A stretch of DNA of 45,489 nucleotides from an uncultured Oscillospiraceae bacterium (GTDB taxonomy: Bacteria; Bacillota; Clostridia; Oscillospirales; Oscillospiraceae). The translations under genes were made by a program, and so were the position numbers. The stretch's first letter is position 1. Each line of letters begins with the position of its first letter. Below, one piece after another: positions 1 through 7,177 of this stretch. The stretch lies in the NCBI GenBank assembly GCA_947626905.1, contig CANQUE010000013.1, forward strand, positions 1 through 45,489, given 5' to 3'. Below the pieces are notes generated by a model that saw only the letters and a program-made list of their open reading frames with translations, had not been told where the DNA came from and did not search any database.

Positions 1-5
1 ACCCG

Positions 6-34
6 TTGACACGAACATACGTTTCTGTTACAAT
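6..34 (+). promoter_or_regulatory. Sigma-A promoter with embedded LexA-type box
   Basis: TTGACA at 6-11 and TACAAT at 29-34 are 17 bp apart. The spacer holds CGAACATACGTTTC (12-25), which fits the Gram-positive LexA/DinR consensus CGAAC-RNRY-GTTYC. A repressor there would block the promoter, so SOS control is expected. No convincing gene begins directly downstream; the first plausible start codon is at 324. This is a sequence match only, without evidence of binding. Confidence 0.55.
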
Positions 35-157
35 AATCTCGACAGATGCAATAACGCTCTGCCCCTCTTTTCCCATTTGGGACAGTCGTGATTTTGCGCT
101 CCGTGTTTGAGCGTTCAAAGGGACGGCAAAGAGGCATATTGATTTTAGCTGTGCTGT

Positions 158-263
158 GGAGCCGCTGACAAGGCGAAGTCTTCCCAAAGCCGCAAGATGG
201 AGTTTTCCGTATGGAGAACTCTTTACCGGCGTTGGGATTTTTCTTTGCCGGTCATGCGGCTCC
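158..263 (+). other. Candidate structured RNA or DNA element upstream of the recombinase module
   Basis: An 8-bp perfect closing stem (GGAGCCGC at 158-165 with GCGGCTCC at 256-263) encloses two further helices: GAGTTTTCC/GGAGAACTC (200-208 with 213-221, one G-T pair) and ACCGGC/GCCGGT (225-230 with 247-252). Another hairpin, TTCTCCGC/GCGGAGAA (288-306), follows just before the ribosome site of the next gene. I do not recognise the family. It could be a cis-regulatory leader, a small RNA of the mobile element, or a DNA structure used in transfer. The rest of 35-323 shows no coding region I would support. Confidence 0.35.
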
Positions 264-323
264 TTCGTTTTCTTCCTCTTGTCGGGCTTCTCCGCACAGC
301 GGAGAAAAAACGGAGGTATCGAG

Positions 324-539
324 ATGAACGAGAACGAAAAGAGCAAAGATTTCAAGCTGGAAGAACTGTTTCCCATTATCAAACATCAGGGGCGGGAGTT
401 TCTCTGCCTGCCCACGAAAACCGAAATGGAGATGGAGGATGGAACGGTCTATCATGTCAACACATTTTACGGCGGCAGAACCGAGATGGGGCCTCTCCTT
501 GACGCGCTAACCCTCGAAAAAATCGACAGGGCGGGCTGA
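324..539 (+). CDS. Small element-encoded protein of unknown function
   Basis: This is a 71-residue acidic protein starting MNENEKSKDF. The start at 324 is chosen for the ribosome site GGAGG at 312-316; a longer reading from 156 lacks such a site and runs through the structured segment. It has no membrane segment or recognisable motif. It lies about 90 bp upstream of the serine recombinase and in the same direction, the position where Clostridia integrative elements often carry small accessory genes. It is not one of the small TnpV or TnpW proteins as far as I can tell. Function unknown. Confidence 0.5.
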   Translation: MNENEKSKDFKLEELFPIIKHQGREFLCLPTKTEMEMEDGTVYHVNTFYGGRTEMGPLLDALTLEKIDRAG

Positions 540-631
540 GGTCCTACTGGAATCATGGGCGGTGCTGTGGTATAATGAGTTAGGATTTCTGATTACCATA
601 CGCACTGCATATTGGGAGGTAAAAGAAAAAT

Positions 632-2242
632 ATGCAGGAAAATTACAACGTAGGTATCTATGCGCGGCTGAGCCGCGACGATGAAAGAGCCGGGGAATCT
701 GTTTCAATCGAAAACCAAAAGGAACTGCTGACCCGGTATGTCAGAGAGCAGGGCTGGAATCTCTATGACTACTACTGTGATGATGGCGTTTCCGGGACGA
801 CGTTCGACAGACCGAGCTTCAACCGGCTGGTGCAGGACGCAACGGACGGGAAGATCAACCTGATCCTCACGAAGGATCTCAGCAGGCTGGGGAGAGATTA
901 CATCGAGGCTGGCCGATATACAGATTTCGTTTTTCCAAGCCTCGGCTGCCGGTTCATCGCACTCAATGATGGCGTGGATACCATGCACAAGAATAATGAA
1001 ATGCTGGTCATTCTGAAAAATGTGATGAACGACCTCTATGCGCGGGATACCAGCAACAAGATCAAGGCGGTCAAGCAATCCACGTTCAAGAGCGGCAAGT
1101 ATGTCGGGTGCTACGCTCCATTGGGCTACAAAAAGAGCGCGGACGACAAGCATGTTTTAGAGATCGACCCGGTGACCGCGCCGGTGGTACGTCACATTTT
1201 CGACCTCAGACTGCAAGGCAACGGATTCCGAAAGATAGCGATACAACTCAATACAGAGGGTGTTCCTGCTCCGAGAACTTTCTACTATATGGCTGAGGGT
1301 AAAGAAAATCCTCGCGGCGAGACCCCGTACTGGAATGACGTGACTGTAAAGACGATTCTCCGAAACGAGGTTTACATCGGTCACATGGTACAGAACAAGA
1401 CAGGTACGGTGTCTTACAAAAACCATAAGCAGGTCAGCAAGCCGAAAGAGGATTGGATCAAGGTTGAGAATACCCATGAGCCTATCATCTCTCAGGAAAC
1501 GTGGGACGCCGTTCAGCGGATGGACAACCACCCGTCCAGAAGCAGGACGGGCAAGAGCGGAACGATTGCTCTATTCGGAGGACTTCTGCGGTGCATGGAT
1601 TGCGGATCTTCTTTTCGCTTTGTGAGGGACTACCGTACAAAGCGAAAAGCATCCGAGTATAGGGCTTATGCCTGCAACCGTTTTATGTCGGGTGGCAAAA
1701 TTGCCTGTTCCTCGCACTACATCAACGAGAAAGCTCTGGTATCTGTGGTGCTGACCGATATTCGGAACAAAGCGTTCTTCGCCCAGCAGAGCCGCGAAGC
1801 CCTTAAAGAGCGGATACTCGCTAAGAAAGAATCTGTTAACGCAGAACGGGCGAACACTCTGAAAGCAGAGTTGTCCGCACTGGATAAACGTCTTGCCGAA
1901 CTTGAAAAGCTGATTCAAGCCGCCTATGAGGATAAGGTCATGGGACGTATCCCGGAGAGTGTCTGTATCCAGCTTCTGAACAAGTACGAAGCGGAACGGA
2001 CGGAGAAGCTGGAACACAAAAAGGACATCTCCGCAAAGCTGGCGACCCGCCAGGCAAACGAGCAGTCGGTTGACGATTGGCTGGACATGATACAGGACTA
2101 CACCCAGCTTGAGGAACTTGACCGTCCCACCCTTGTCCGGCTTATCCAGAAAATCGAGGTCGGCGAGAAATATCAGGTGAATGACCACATGGAACGGGAC
2201 ATCAACATCTACTACAATTTCGTAGGCTTTGTGGAACTGTAA
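632..2242 (+). CDS. Large serine recombinase (site-specific integrase of the mobile element)
   Basis: This 536-residue protein probably catalyses integration and excision of the element whose right end lies here. An N-terminal resolvase domain (about 5-150) has the nucleophile in YARLSRDD (Ser14) and the LGRDY helix. It is followed by a Recombinase domain (about 165-290), a zinc ribbon (Cys321, Cys324, Cys348, about Cys358), a coiled coil rich in Lys/Glu/Leu (about 380-460) and a C-terminal tail ending near NFVGF. Length and order match intact TnpX/TndX-type integrases. The gene ends at the very edge of a truncated second recombinase, as expected when the integrase gene sits next to the attachment site. 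Base composition is lower in GC than the core genes further on. Confidence 0.93.
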   Translation: MQENYNVGIYARLSRDDERAGESVSIENQKELLTRYVREQGWNLYDYYCDDGVSGTTFDRPSFNRLVQDATDGKINLILTKDLSRLGRDYIEAGRYTDFVFPSLGCRFIALNDGVDTMHKNNEMLVILKNVMNDLYARDTSNKIKAVKQSTFKSGKYVGCYAPLGYKKSADDKHVLEIDPVTAPVVRHIFDLRLQGNGFRKIAIQLNTEGVPAPRTFYYMAEGKENPRGETPYWNDVTVKTILRNEVYIGHMVQNKTGTVSYKNHKQVSKPKEDWIKVENTHEPIISQETWDAVQRMDNHPSRSRTGKSGTIALFGGLLRCMDCGSSFRFVRDYRTKRKASEYRAYACNRFMSGGKIACSSHYINEKALVSVVLTDIRNKAFFAQQSREALKERILAKKESVNAERANTLKAELSALDKRLAELEKLIQAAYEDKVMGRIPESVCIQLLNKYEAERTEKLEHKKDISAKLATRQANEQSVDDWLDMIQDYTQLEELDRPTLVRLIQKIEVGEKYQVNDHMERDINIYYNFVGFVEL

Positions 2243-3500
2243 ACCCGTCATGCTTTATGCAAGGTTGACTAACGAGTTTTATGCGAGGGACACCAGCAGG
2301 AAGGTTCGCGCAGTCAACAAGTCAAAAGGTGAGCGCGGCGAACACCTGGCAGTCAATCCCCCGTATGGGTACATCAAGGACCCGGAGAATCCAAAAAAGT
2401 GGATTGTGGATGAAGAAGCCGCGCAAGTGGTACGGCATATCTTTGACCTTTGCATGGAGGGACGCGGCCCGATGCAGATCGCAAATACCTTGATGGCCGA
2501 AAAAATACTCACGCCCTCAGCGTATAAGAATCGGGAAAGCCGTGGAGCCACCCCTCCGAAAAGCGAAGAACAATACGCTTGGAACACAAAGACTGTCGTT
2601 CACATTCTGGAGTTGAAGGAGTACACGGGCTGCACCGTCAACTTCAAGACGCACAGGAACTCTATATGGGACAAGAAAAAGCGTCAGACGCCAGAAGAAG
2701 ATCAGGTCGTGTTCTACAACACCCAGCAAGCAATTATCACGGAGGAAGTGTTTGAGAAAGTCCAGCAGATACGTCAGCAACGTCATCGCAAGACAAAAAC
2801 AGGCAAGAGCAGTATGTTCTCCGGCCTGACGTTTTGTGCCGACTGCGGCGCGAAGATGCGTTACAGCACTACCAAGGACTTTGAGAAGCGGCAGGATTAT
2901 TTTGTTTGTGCCAACTATCGCAACATTACAGACAAGTGTTCCGCGCATTATATCCGTGCGGTGGTGTTGGAGGACATGGTGCTGCGGCACATGCAGATGG
3001 TCATTTCCTATGTGACCACGCATGAGGCGCACTTTCGGGAAGTCATGGGACAGCAGATGAAGCTGGCGTCCGACGAAGCCATCCGGGTGAACAAAAAGAA
3101 GCTGACCAAGGCGGAGAAGCGTCTGAATGAGCTGGACCGTATCTTCATGCGGCTGTATGAGGACCGGGTGAATGGGACGATCTCCGGCGAGAGGTTCGCC
3201 TCCATGAGCAAGTCCTATGAGGACGAGCAAACGAAGCTCAAACAGGAAGTGGAAACGCTCACAAAAGAGGTGGCCCAGCAGGAGCAGAAGGCCGATGATG
3301 TGGAACGCTTCATAGCTCAGGCACACAGGTACGTTGGGCTGGAAGAACTGACGCCCTACGCTCTGCATGAGCTGGTAAAGGCCATCTACATTGACGAGCC
3401 GAACAAGGGCGACGGCAAGCGGCGGCAGAGCATCCACATTTCCTATGACTTTGTGGGGTTCATCCCCATAGACGAGCTTATGCAAGAGGAAATGACATGA
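2229..3500 (+). pseudogene. 5'-truncated serine recombinase lacking its catalytic domain
   Basis: From about 2268 the frame encodes NEFYARDTSRKVRAV and then a full Recombinase domain, zinc ribbon (FCADCGAKM), long coiled coil and DUF4368-like C-terminus, ending at 3500. About 130 N-terminal residues are missing, including the catalytic serine and the whole resolvase domain. The first ~13 codons (2229-2267) are out-of-frame sequence from the end of the upstream recombinase gene and its flank. Without the nucleophile it cannot recombine DNA. It is best read as the 3' part of a resident recombinase gene cut by insertion of the upstream element; deletion is the alternative. The remaining sequence is clean of stops, so the break looks recent. 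Confidence 0.85.
2243..2270. other. Presumed element/chromosome junction (attR-like)
   Basis: Homology to a recombinase coding sequence begins here, immediately after the stop codon of the intact recombinase at 2242. That position is typical of an attachment site beside a large serine integrase gene. The crossover dinucleotide cannot be fixed without the left end of the element, which lies outside the window. Confidence 0.4.
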
Positions 3501-3598
3501 CCGAAGCCATGCCATTTCCGAAAAATGAGACACGATACTGTCTTATGATACCCCACCAAAGCGAGGCTCCTCCATCGGTCAGAGGTCTTTCTCCTTTT

Positions 3599-3631
3599 CC
3601 CATCGCAAACGCTCCGCTGGTTTGCGATGGG
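3599..3631. repeat. Perfect inverted repeat (12-bp arms) after the truncated recombinase
   Basis: CCCATCGCAAAC at 3599-3610 and GTTTGCGATGGG at 3620-3631 form a 12-bp stem with a 9-nt loop. There is no T tract on either side, so it is not a standard terminator. Its role is unknown. Confidence 0.6.
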
Positions 3632-3650
3632 GGCCCTGGTCGATTTGATA

Positions 3651-3688
3651 AAAAGAAGGACACGTCCCCGGGACGTGTCCTTCTTTTT
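3651..3688. terminator. Strong bidirectional terminator
   Basis: AAAAGAAGGACACGTCC (3651-3667) pairs perfectly with 3671-3687 around a tiny loop, with A and T runs on the two flanks. It lies between the convergent truncated recombinase (plus) and the acetyltransferase gene (minus) and can serve both. Confidence 0.85.
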
Positions 3689-3708
3689 GGAACACCTTTG
3701 TAATACGG

Positions 3709-4200
3709 CTAATCGACCTTGAATGCAAATGTGAGCTGATCTTCTTGCTTGTTTTTGTGCCCTGTATCTCGTTTGATGATAACGCCGCCCATCGCATAAT
3801 AGAAGGCTTGCGCGGGGTGGTTATGCGCGTTACAGCTACAGTAATACTTGCGTACCCCGCGTTCCATACAATACTGTTCTGCTATCCTAAATGCCTGTCT
3901 GCCGATCCCCTGATGTTGGTATTCTTTCAGCAGATACAAGGATTCGATATATACTGGCTCTGTTGTTTTATGGGTGAAATAGCCGATGGGCATATCTTCG
4001 AAATGGATAAGATAAACACGCAAATACGGGTCCTTGATCCTCGCCAGATCCCGTTGCGTATGCCACTTTAGATCGAAACCGTCGATGGCATCATCCGGAT
4101 AGATCCCTCGATACGTTGTGCCCCATATGACATGGCGAAGATCGGAAATCGTTCTTGCATCACTATCACGTGCAAGCGAAAAACGAACAGCGTCATCCAT
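3709..4200 (-). CDS. GNAT-family N-acetyltransferase
   Basis: This 163-residue single-domain acetyltransferase would transfer acetyl from acetyl-CoA to an unidentified amine. The acetyl-CoA loop is visible as QHQGIGR (95-101, motif A), preceded by the beta-strand VYIESLYLL. The C-terminal NHPAQAFYYAMGG is the usual motif B. The ATG at 4200 is preceded by a purine-rich GGTGATG. The gene faces the bidirectional terminator at 3651-3688 and lies in the lower-GC accessory stretch between the mobile element and murC. The family is certain; the substrate cannot be told from sequence. Confidence 0.88.
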   Translation of the reverse strand: MDDAVRFSLARDSDARTISDLRHVIWGTTYRGIYPDDAIDGFDLKWHTQRDLARIKDPYLRVYLIHFEDMPIGYFTHKTTEPVYIESLYLLKEYQHQGIGRQAFRIAEQYCMERGVRKYYCSCNAHNHPAQAFYYAMGGVIIKRDTGHKNKQEDQLTFAFKVD

Positions 4201-4344
4201 GGAATCATCACCACACCCGCAAAACCCTATGCCGAACAGCCGCCTGTCCGACAGTTATCATTGTACGCGCGAATTCTAACAGGAGCTACCGTCCTATTCC
4301 TCCGGCTCCGAGGTCTGTCTGCCCGGGGCGTCTTGTGCTTGGCG

Positions 4345-4484
4345 CTATTTCCCGCTGCTCACCAGGTCTTCGCCGATCTTGTACACGTCCCCCGCGCCCA
4401 CGGTGAGCACCAGATCGCCGGGCTGGATGCTGGCCCGCAGGACGCTCTCGATCTCCCCAAAGGTGGGGAAGAACATGCTGCCGG
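4345..4484 (-). pseudogene. murC 3'-end fragment
   Basis: The minus strand encodes the last ~45 residues of MurC, from GSMFFPTFGEI to VYKIGEDLV, and ends Ser-Ser-Gly-Lys-stop where the intact murC ends Asn-Ala-stop. The 125 bp at 4360-4484 match 7187-7311 with only two differences. Upstream of 4484 the frame continues into unrelated sequence next to the UbiA-family gene. The fragment has no ATP site or Mur ligase central domain and cannot act as a ligase. It is probably the displaced original tail of murC, or a tail copy carried by an inserted island. Confidence 0.85.
4360..4484. repeat. 125-bp direct repeat, copy 1 (murC 3' end)
   Basis: It matches 7187-7311 at 123 of 125 positions in the same orientation. 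The two copies bracket the two-gene segment 4523-7101, giving the look of attL/attR or of a partial gene duplication by homologous recombination. Confidence 0.9.
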
Positions 4485-4522
4485 TCTGCTGGCGGTCATG
4501 ACGCACGGCTTTCCGTAATATG

Positions 4523-5392
4523 TCAAAATACATAGAGGATCAGCGCCATAGCGAGAAGATAGCAGGAGGCAAGCAGGATCAAAAACTTGTCATGTAACAG
4601 GACTTCGACCGGGTCACCGTCCGTATCGCCGTCAATGTCCATGTTATATCGCATAAAGATCAGCAGGATGACGGGAACCGTCCAGACCAGCGAATGTTTC
4701 CCATACAATTCTGTGGTAGCGGCGTCCATGCTCCACAGGGCGTAGAACGTGTTGGTGAGAGCAAGGCAGAGGTACATGTTTTTATCCAGGAAGCCCACGG
4801 AATAGGACAGAAGGACTTTGCGCGTAGGCTGGGCTTGCTGCATACGGGCCAGCTCATTCCGGCGCTTTCCGAGGGCAAAGAACATGGCCGCGGTGATCAC
4901 CGTGAGATACAGCCATGAGGAAACCTGTATTCCCGACACGGCGGCGCCATATAATACGCGCAGCAAGTATCCCGAGGCCAGGATGGCGATATCCAGAAGG
5001 GGGATCTGCTTGAGTCCGAAGCTGTACCCCATGTTGAGGACAAAATAGAGAAAGAAAAGCGCATGGGCACGCCAATTTCTGGCGGCAAGGACATCCAGGA
5101 CCACCGCTGCCGCCAGCAGAAGGAGGAACAGCCTTTTGGCGGCCGCCACAGAAATGGAACCGCTCGCGATCGGTCGATGGCATTTTGTGGGGTGATGCCG
5201 GTCTTCCTCCAGATCGTGGATATCGTTGACGACATAGATGGCTGAGGCCAGGAAACAGAAACTGAGGAAGCCCAGCAGACAGGGGATAAACTTTCCGGCG
5301 GTGAAAAACTGTCCGCTGCAGACAAGAGGGACCAGGATCAGAACGTTCTTGATGCAATGATGCACGCGCATGGCGCGGAAGTATCTGCTCAT
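4523..5392 (-). CDS. UbiA-family prenyltransferase, decaprenyl-phosphate phosphoribosyltransferase-like
   Basis: This 289-residue integral membrane protein probably joins a polyprenyl phosphate to phosphoribose, giving a lipid-linked pentose donor at the inner face of the membrane. The first aspartate motif is NDIHDLEED (56-64), and a second Asp-rich motif (IDGDTDGDP) lies near the C-terminus. The KCHRPIASG segment between them is typical of the DPPR synthase branch (mycobacterial Rv3806c type). About eight to nine hydrophobic helices are visible. The start at 5392 (MSRYFRAMRV) is supported by AGAGGG upstream; a longer reading to 5749 runs into the neighbouring gene. It follows the large membrane protein by 14 bp and is co-directional with murC, inside the segment flanked by the murC-tail repeat. 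No DprE-type epimerase genes are nearby. Confidence 0.85.
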   Translation of the reverse strand: MSRYFRAMRVHHCIKNVLILVPLVCSGQFFTAGKFIPCLLGFLSFCFLASAIYVVNDIHDLEEDRHHPTKCHRPIASGSISVAAAKRLFLLLLAAAVVLDVLAARNWRAHALFFLYFVLNMGYSFGLKQIPLLDIAILASGYLLRVLYGAAVSGIQVSSWLYLTVITAAMFFALGKRRNELARMQQAQPTRKVLLSYSVGFLDKNMYLCLALTNTFYALWSMDAATTELYGKHSLVWTVPVILLIFMRYNMDIDGDTDGDPVEVLLHDKFLILLASCYLLAMALILYVF

Positions 5393-5406
5393 TTGCGATC
5401 CCTCTA

Positions 5407-7101
5407 CTAAAGCGCGGGGTAATAGGAAAACGCAAACTGCAAAAGTTCCGCCATACGGGGGATATTCCAGGCGAGCATTGCGGCGGTGAGCGCAACACAG
5501 GGCACGGGGAACAGCTTTGGCTGATGGAGCCGTTGGAGGACCCACTCCAGGAGCTGGATGAGCAACACCAGAAAGGCCCATCCGAAATACAGTGTGTACA
5601 GGACAGGCGTGTTCTCGCGGGAACCGTACCCAAACAGACATATGACGACGAATGAAACACATATCCAGCCGACGGCCGCTTGGGAGAGATAGTCCTTCCG
5701 ATGGAGCAGGAAAGACACTATGCACAGTATCAGGATGACGATGCCGCACAGGTTAACAGCAGTGGTGGGAAGCATCCACCAGGCAGTCCAACCGAGATTT
5801 TCCATGTATGTCACTGCCGCGGCGGGCGCGAAGAAACAACTCGCGATCAGGGAAGTGTACTGCCAAAACCGATACCCAAGAGGAAGATCAAGATTGGTTT
5901 CTGCTGCAAGGTTGCCAACAGAAGCTGTATGAAGAAACAGCTCTCCCCTGCCCAGCGCGACTACGACCAAAAGAAACAGCAGGCCATACTTGACCATGGA
6001 CAGGATCCATTTTTTCAGATCCTTCCCGGCAAAGCGAACGGTAATGATCGGGAGCAGAAGCGAACTGGTGATCAGACAGCCCGACGCTCCGATAAGTGAA
6101 ATACGATCCGGGGGGGGGTACCCCTCCGAAACATACAAGAAGAGAACGGCCCAGAAAAGCGAGGAGATGTACTGCTCCATCCCCACGGAGAAAAGCAGCG
6201 TGTTATACATACCGCAGCACAGGACGATGAAAAATATCCGCTGCAGAGGAGAGAGCTTCAGAAGTCTGGCGAGCATAAGGTCGACCGTGAACAGCAGGAA
6301 GATCTGGACCACGTTCATAAAAAGGGGAGCGGCATACGCCGTGCTGGGGAACAGAAGCGAGAGCAGATAAGGGATGCATGCGAAGGGAGCTGTGAAAACG
6401 GCAAACAGAGCCTGACTCGAAAAATTCTGGGCATGTGTCAGAACCATATAAGCCGATCCTTGGAGATCCCGGGACATGATGATCCCGCAGTCCAAAGAGT
6501 AGATCTTGTTGTATCCGCTGCTGTAAAAACAGTCGCTTTTTGAAAAGGCGATGGCGGAAAAAACGCAGAAGGCAAGAAAGAGCGCCGGATAAAGACAGCG
6601 CTCCGCTTTGACGAGGCCGGCAAATGGATTGTGCTCCCGGAGCATTTTTTCAAGATAACCAAAAAGGAACAGAAAGCCGCAGAAAACCGCAAAAACCCCA
6701 CCTGCTGCGCCGAGAACGCCGCAGGCGGTCAACAGCCCGGAGGGGGTCAGGGACAAGTGCTTTGAAACACTGGCCAGCAGCCCGGAGGGAATATAATACC
6801 GATAAAATATGGTGGCTCCATAATAACAGGCAGTGCAGGAGGACAACAGCGCCAGCAGCTTGCAAATCAAACTGCTTGATCTGATGAATGCGGGAATGTC
6901 CGCCTTGGCGGCCGTAAGCAGGCCGCAGGCAGCCAGGAGCGCTAAAACGGCGCCGAGTATATTTAGCGGTAGTGCCGAAATGGAAGTCGCGGTAAAAGAC
7001 AGGCACAGGAAAAGAAATTGCGATACGAAAAAATACCAGTTTCGTAGTCCGTATGACAGACACTCTTTCAAGAACTTGCGCGCGGTGTGCAGGCAAATCA
7101 T
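5407..7101 (-). CDS. Polytopic membrane protein, possible GT-C-type glycosyltransferase
   Basis: This 564-residue protein has roughly 12 to 14 hydrophobic helices. A charged extracytoplasmic-looking loop (CFYSSGYNKIYSLDCGIIMSR, shortened: SGYNKIYSLDCG) follows an early helix pair. Multi-helix proteins next to a lipid-phospho-pentose synthase are often GT-C enzymes that use the lipid donor outside the membrane, and I infer that role from the neighbour only; no family motif is certain. The start at 7101 has GGGAG upstream. A run of nine C residues in the coding strand (plus-strand G9 at 6110-6118) encodes Tyr-Pro-Pro-Pro and is a potential slippage site. GC content looks lower than in murC beside it, consistent with transfer. 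Confidence 0.6.
   Translation of the reverse strand: MICLHTARKFLKECLSYGLRNWYFFVSQFLFLCLSFTATSISALPLNILGAVLALLAACGLLTAAKADIPAFIRSSSLICKLLALLSSCTACYYGATIFYRYYIPSGLLASVSKHLSLTPSGLLTACGVLGAAGGVFAVFCGFLFLFGYLEKMLREHNPFAGLVKAERCLYPALFLAFCVFSAIAFSKSDCFYSSGYNKIYSLDCGIIMSRDLQGSAYMVLTHAQNFSSQALFAVFTAPFACIPYLLSLLFPSTAYAAPLFMNVVQIFLLFTVDLMLARLLKLSPLQRIFFIVLCCGMYNTLLFSVGMEQYISSLFWAVLFLYVSEGYPPPDRISLIGASGCLITSSLLLPIITVRFAGKDLKKWILSMVKYGLLFLLVVVALGRGELFLHTASVGNLAAETNLDLPLGYRFWQYTSLIASCFFAPAAAVTYMENLGWTAWWMLPTTAVNLCGIVILILCIVSFLLHRKDYLSQAAVGWICVSFVVICLFGYGSRENTPVLYTLYFGWAFLVLLIQLLEWVLQRLHQPKLFPVPCVALTAAMLAWNIPRMAELLQFAFSYYPAL
6110..6118. repeat. Homopolymer tract G9 (C9 in the coding strand)
   Basis: Nine consecutive G on the plus strand lie inside the 564-residue membrane protein gene. 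Gain or loss of one base would frameshift the protein after about residue 330. Confidence 0.9.
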
Positions 7102-7177
7102 AGGTGCAGCTCTCCCTTTATTTGTTGTTTATGTTTTGTGGCCGAGCACGGAGAAGGCCTGGACGAGGGACGGGGAT

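Noticed and set aside
156-539. 127-residue reading of the first small gene
   Set aside because: The extension before 324 lacks a ribosome site, covers the multi-helix segment and reads as Phe/Arg-rich non-coding sequence.
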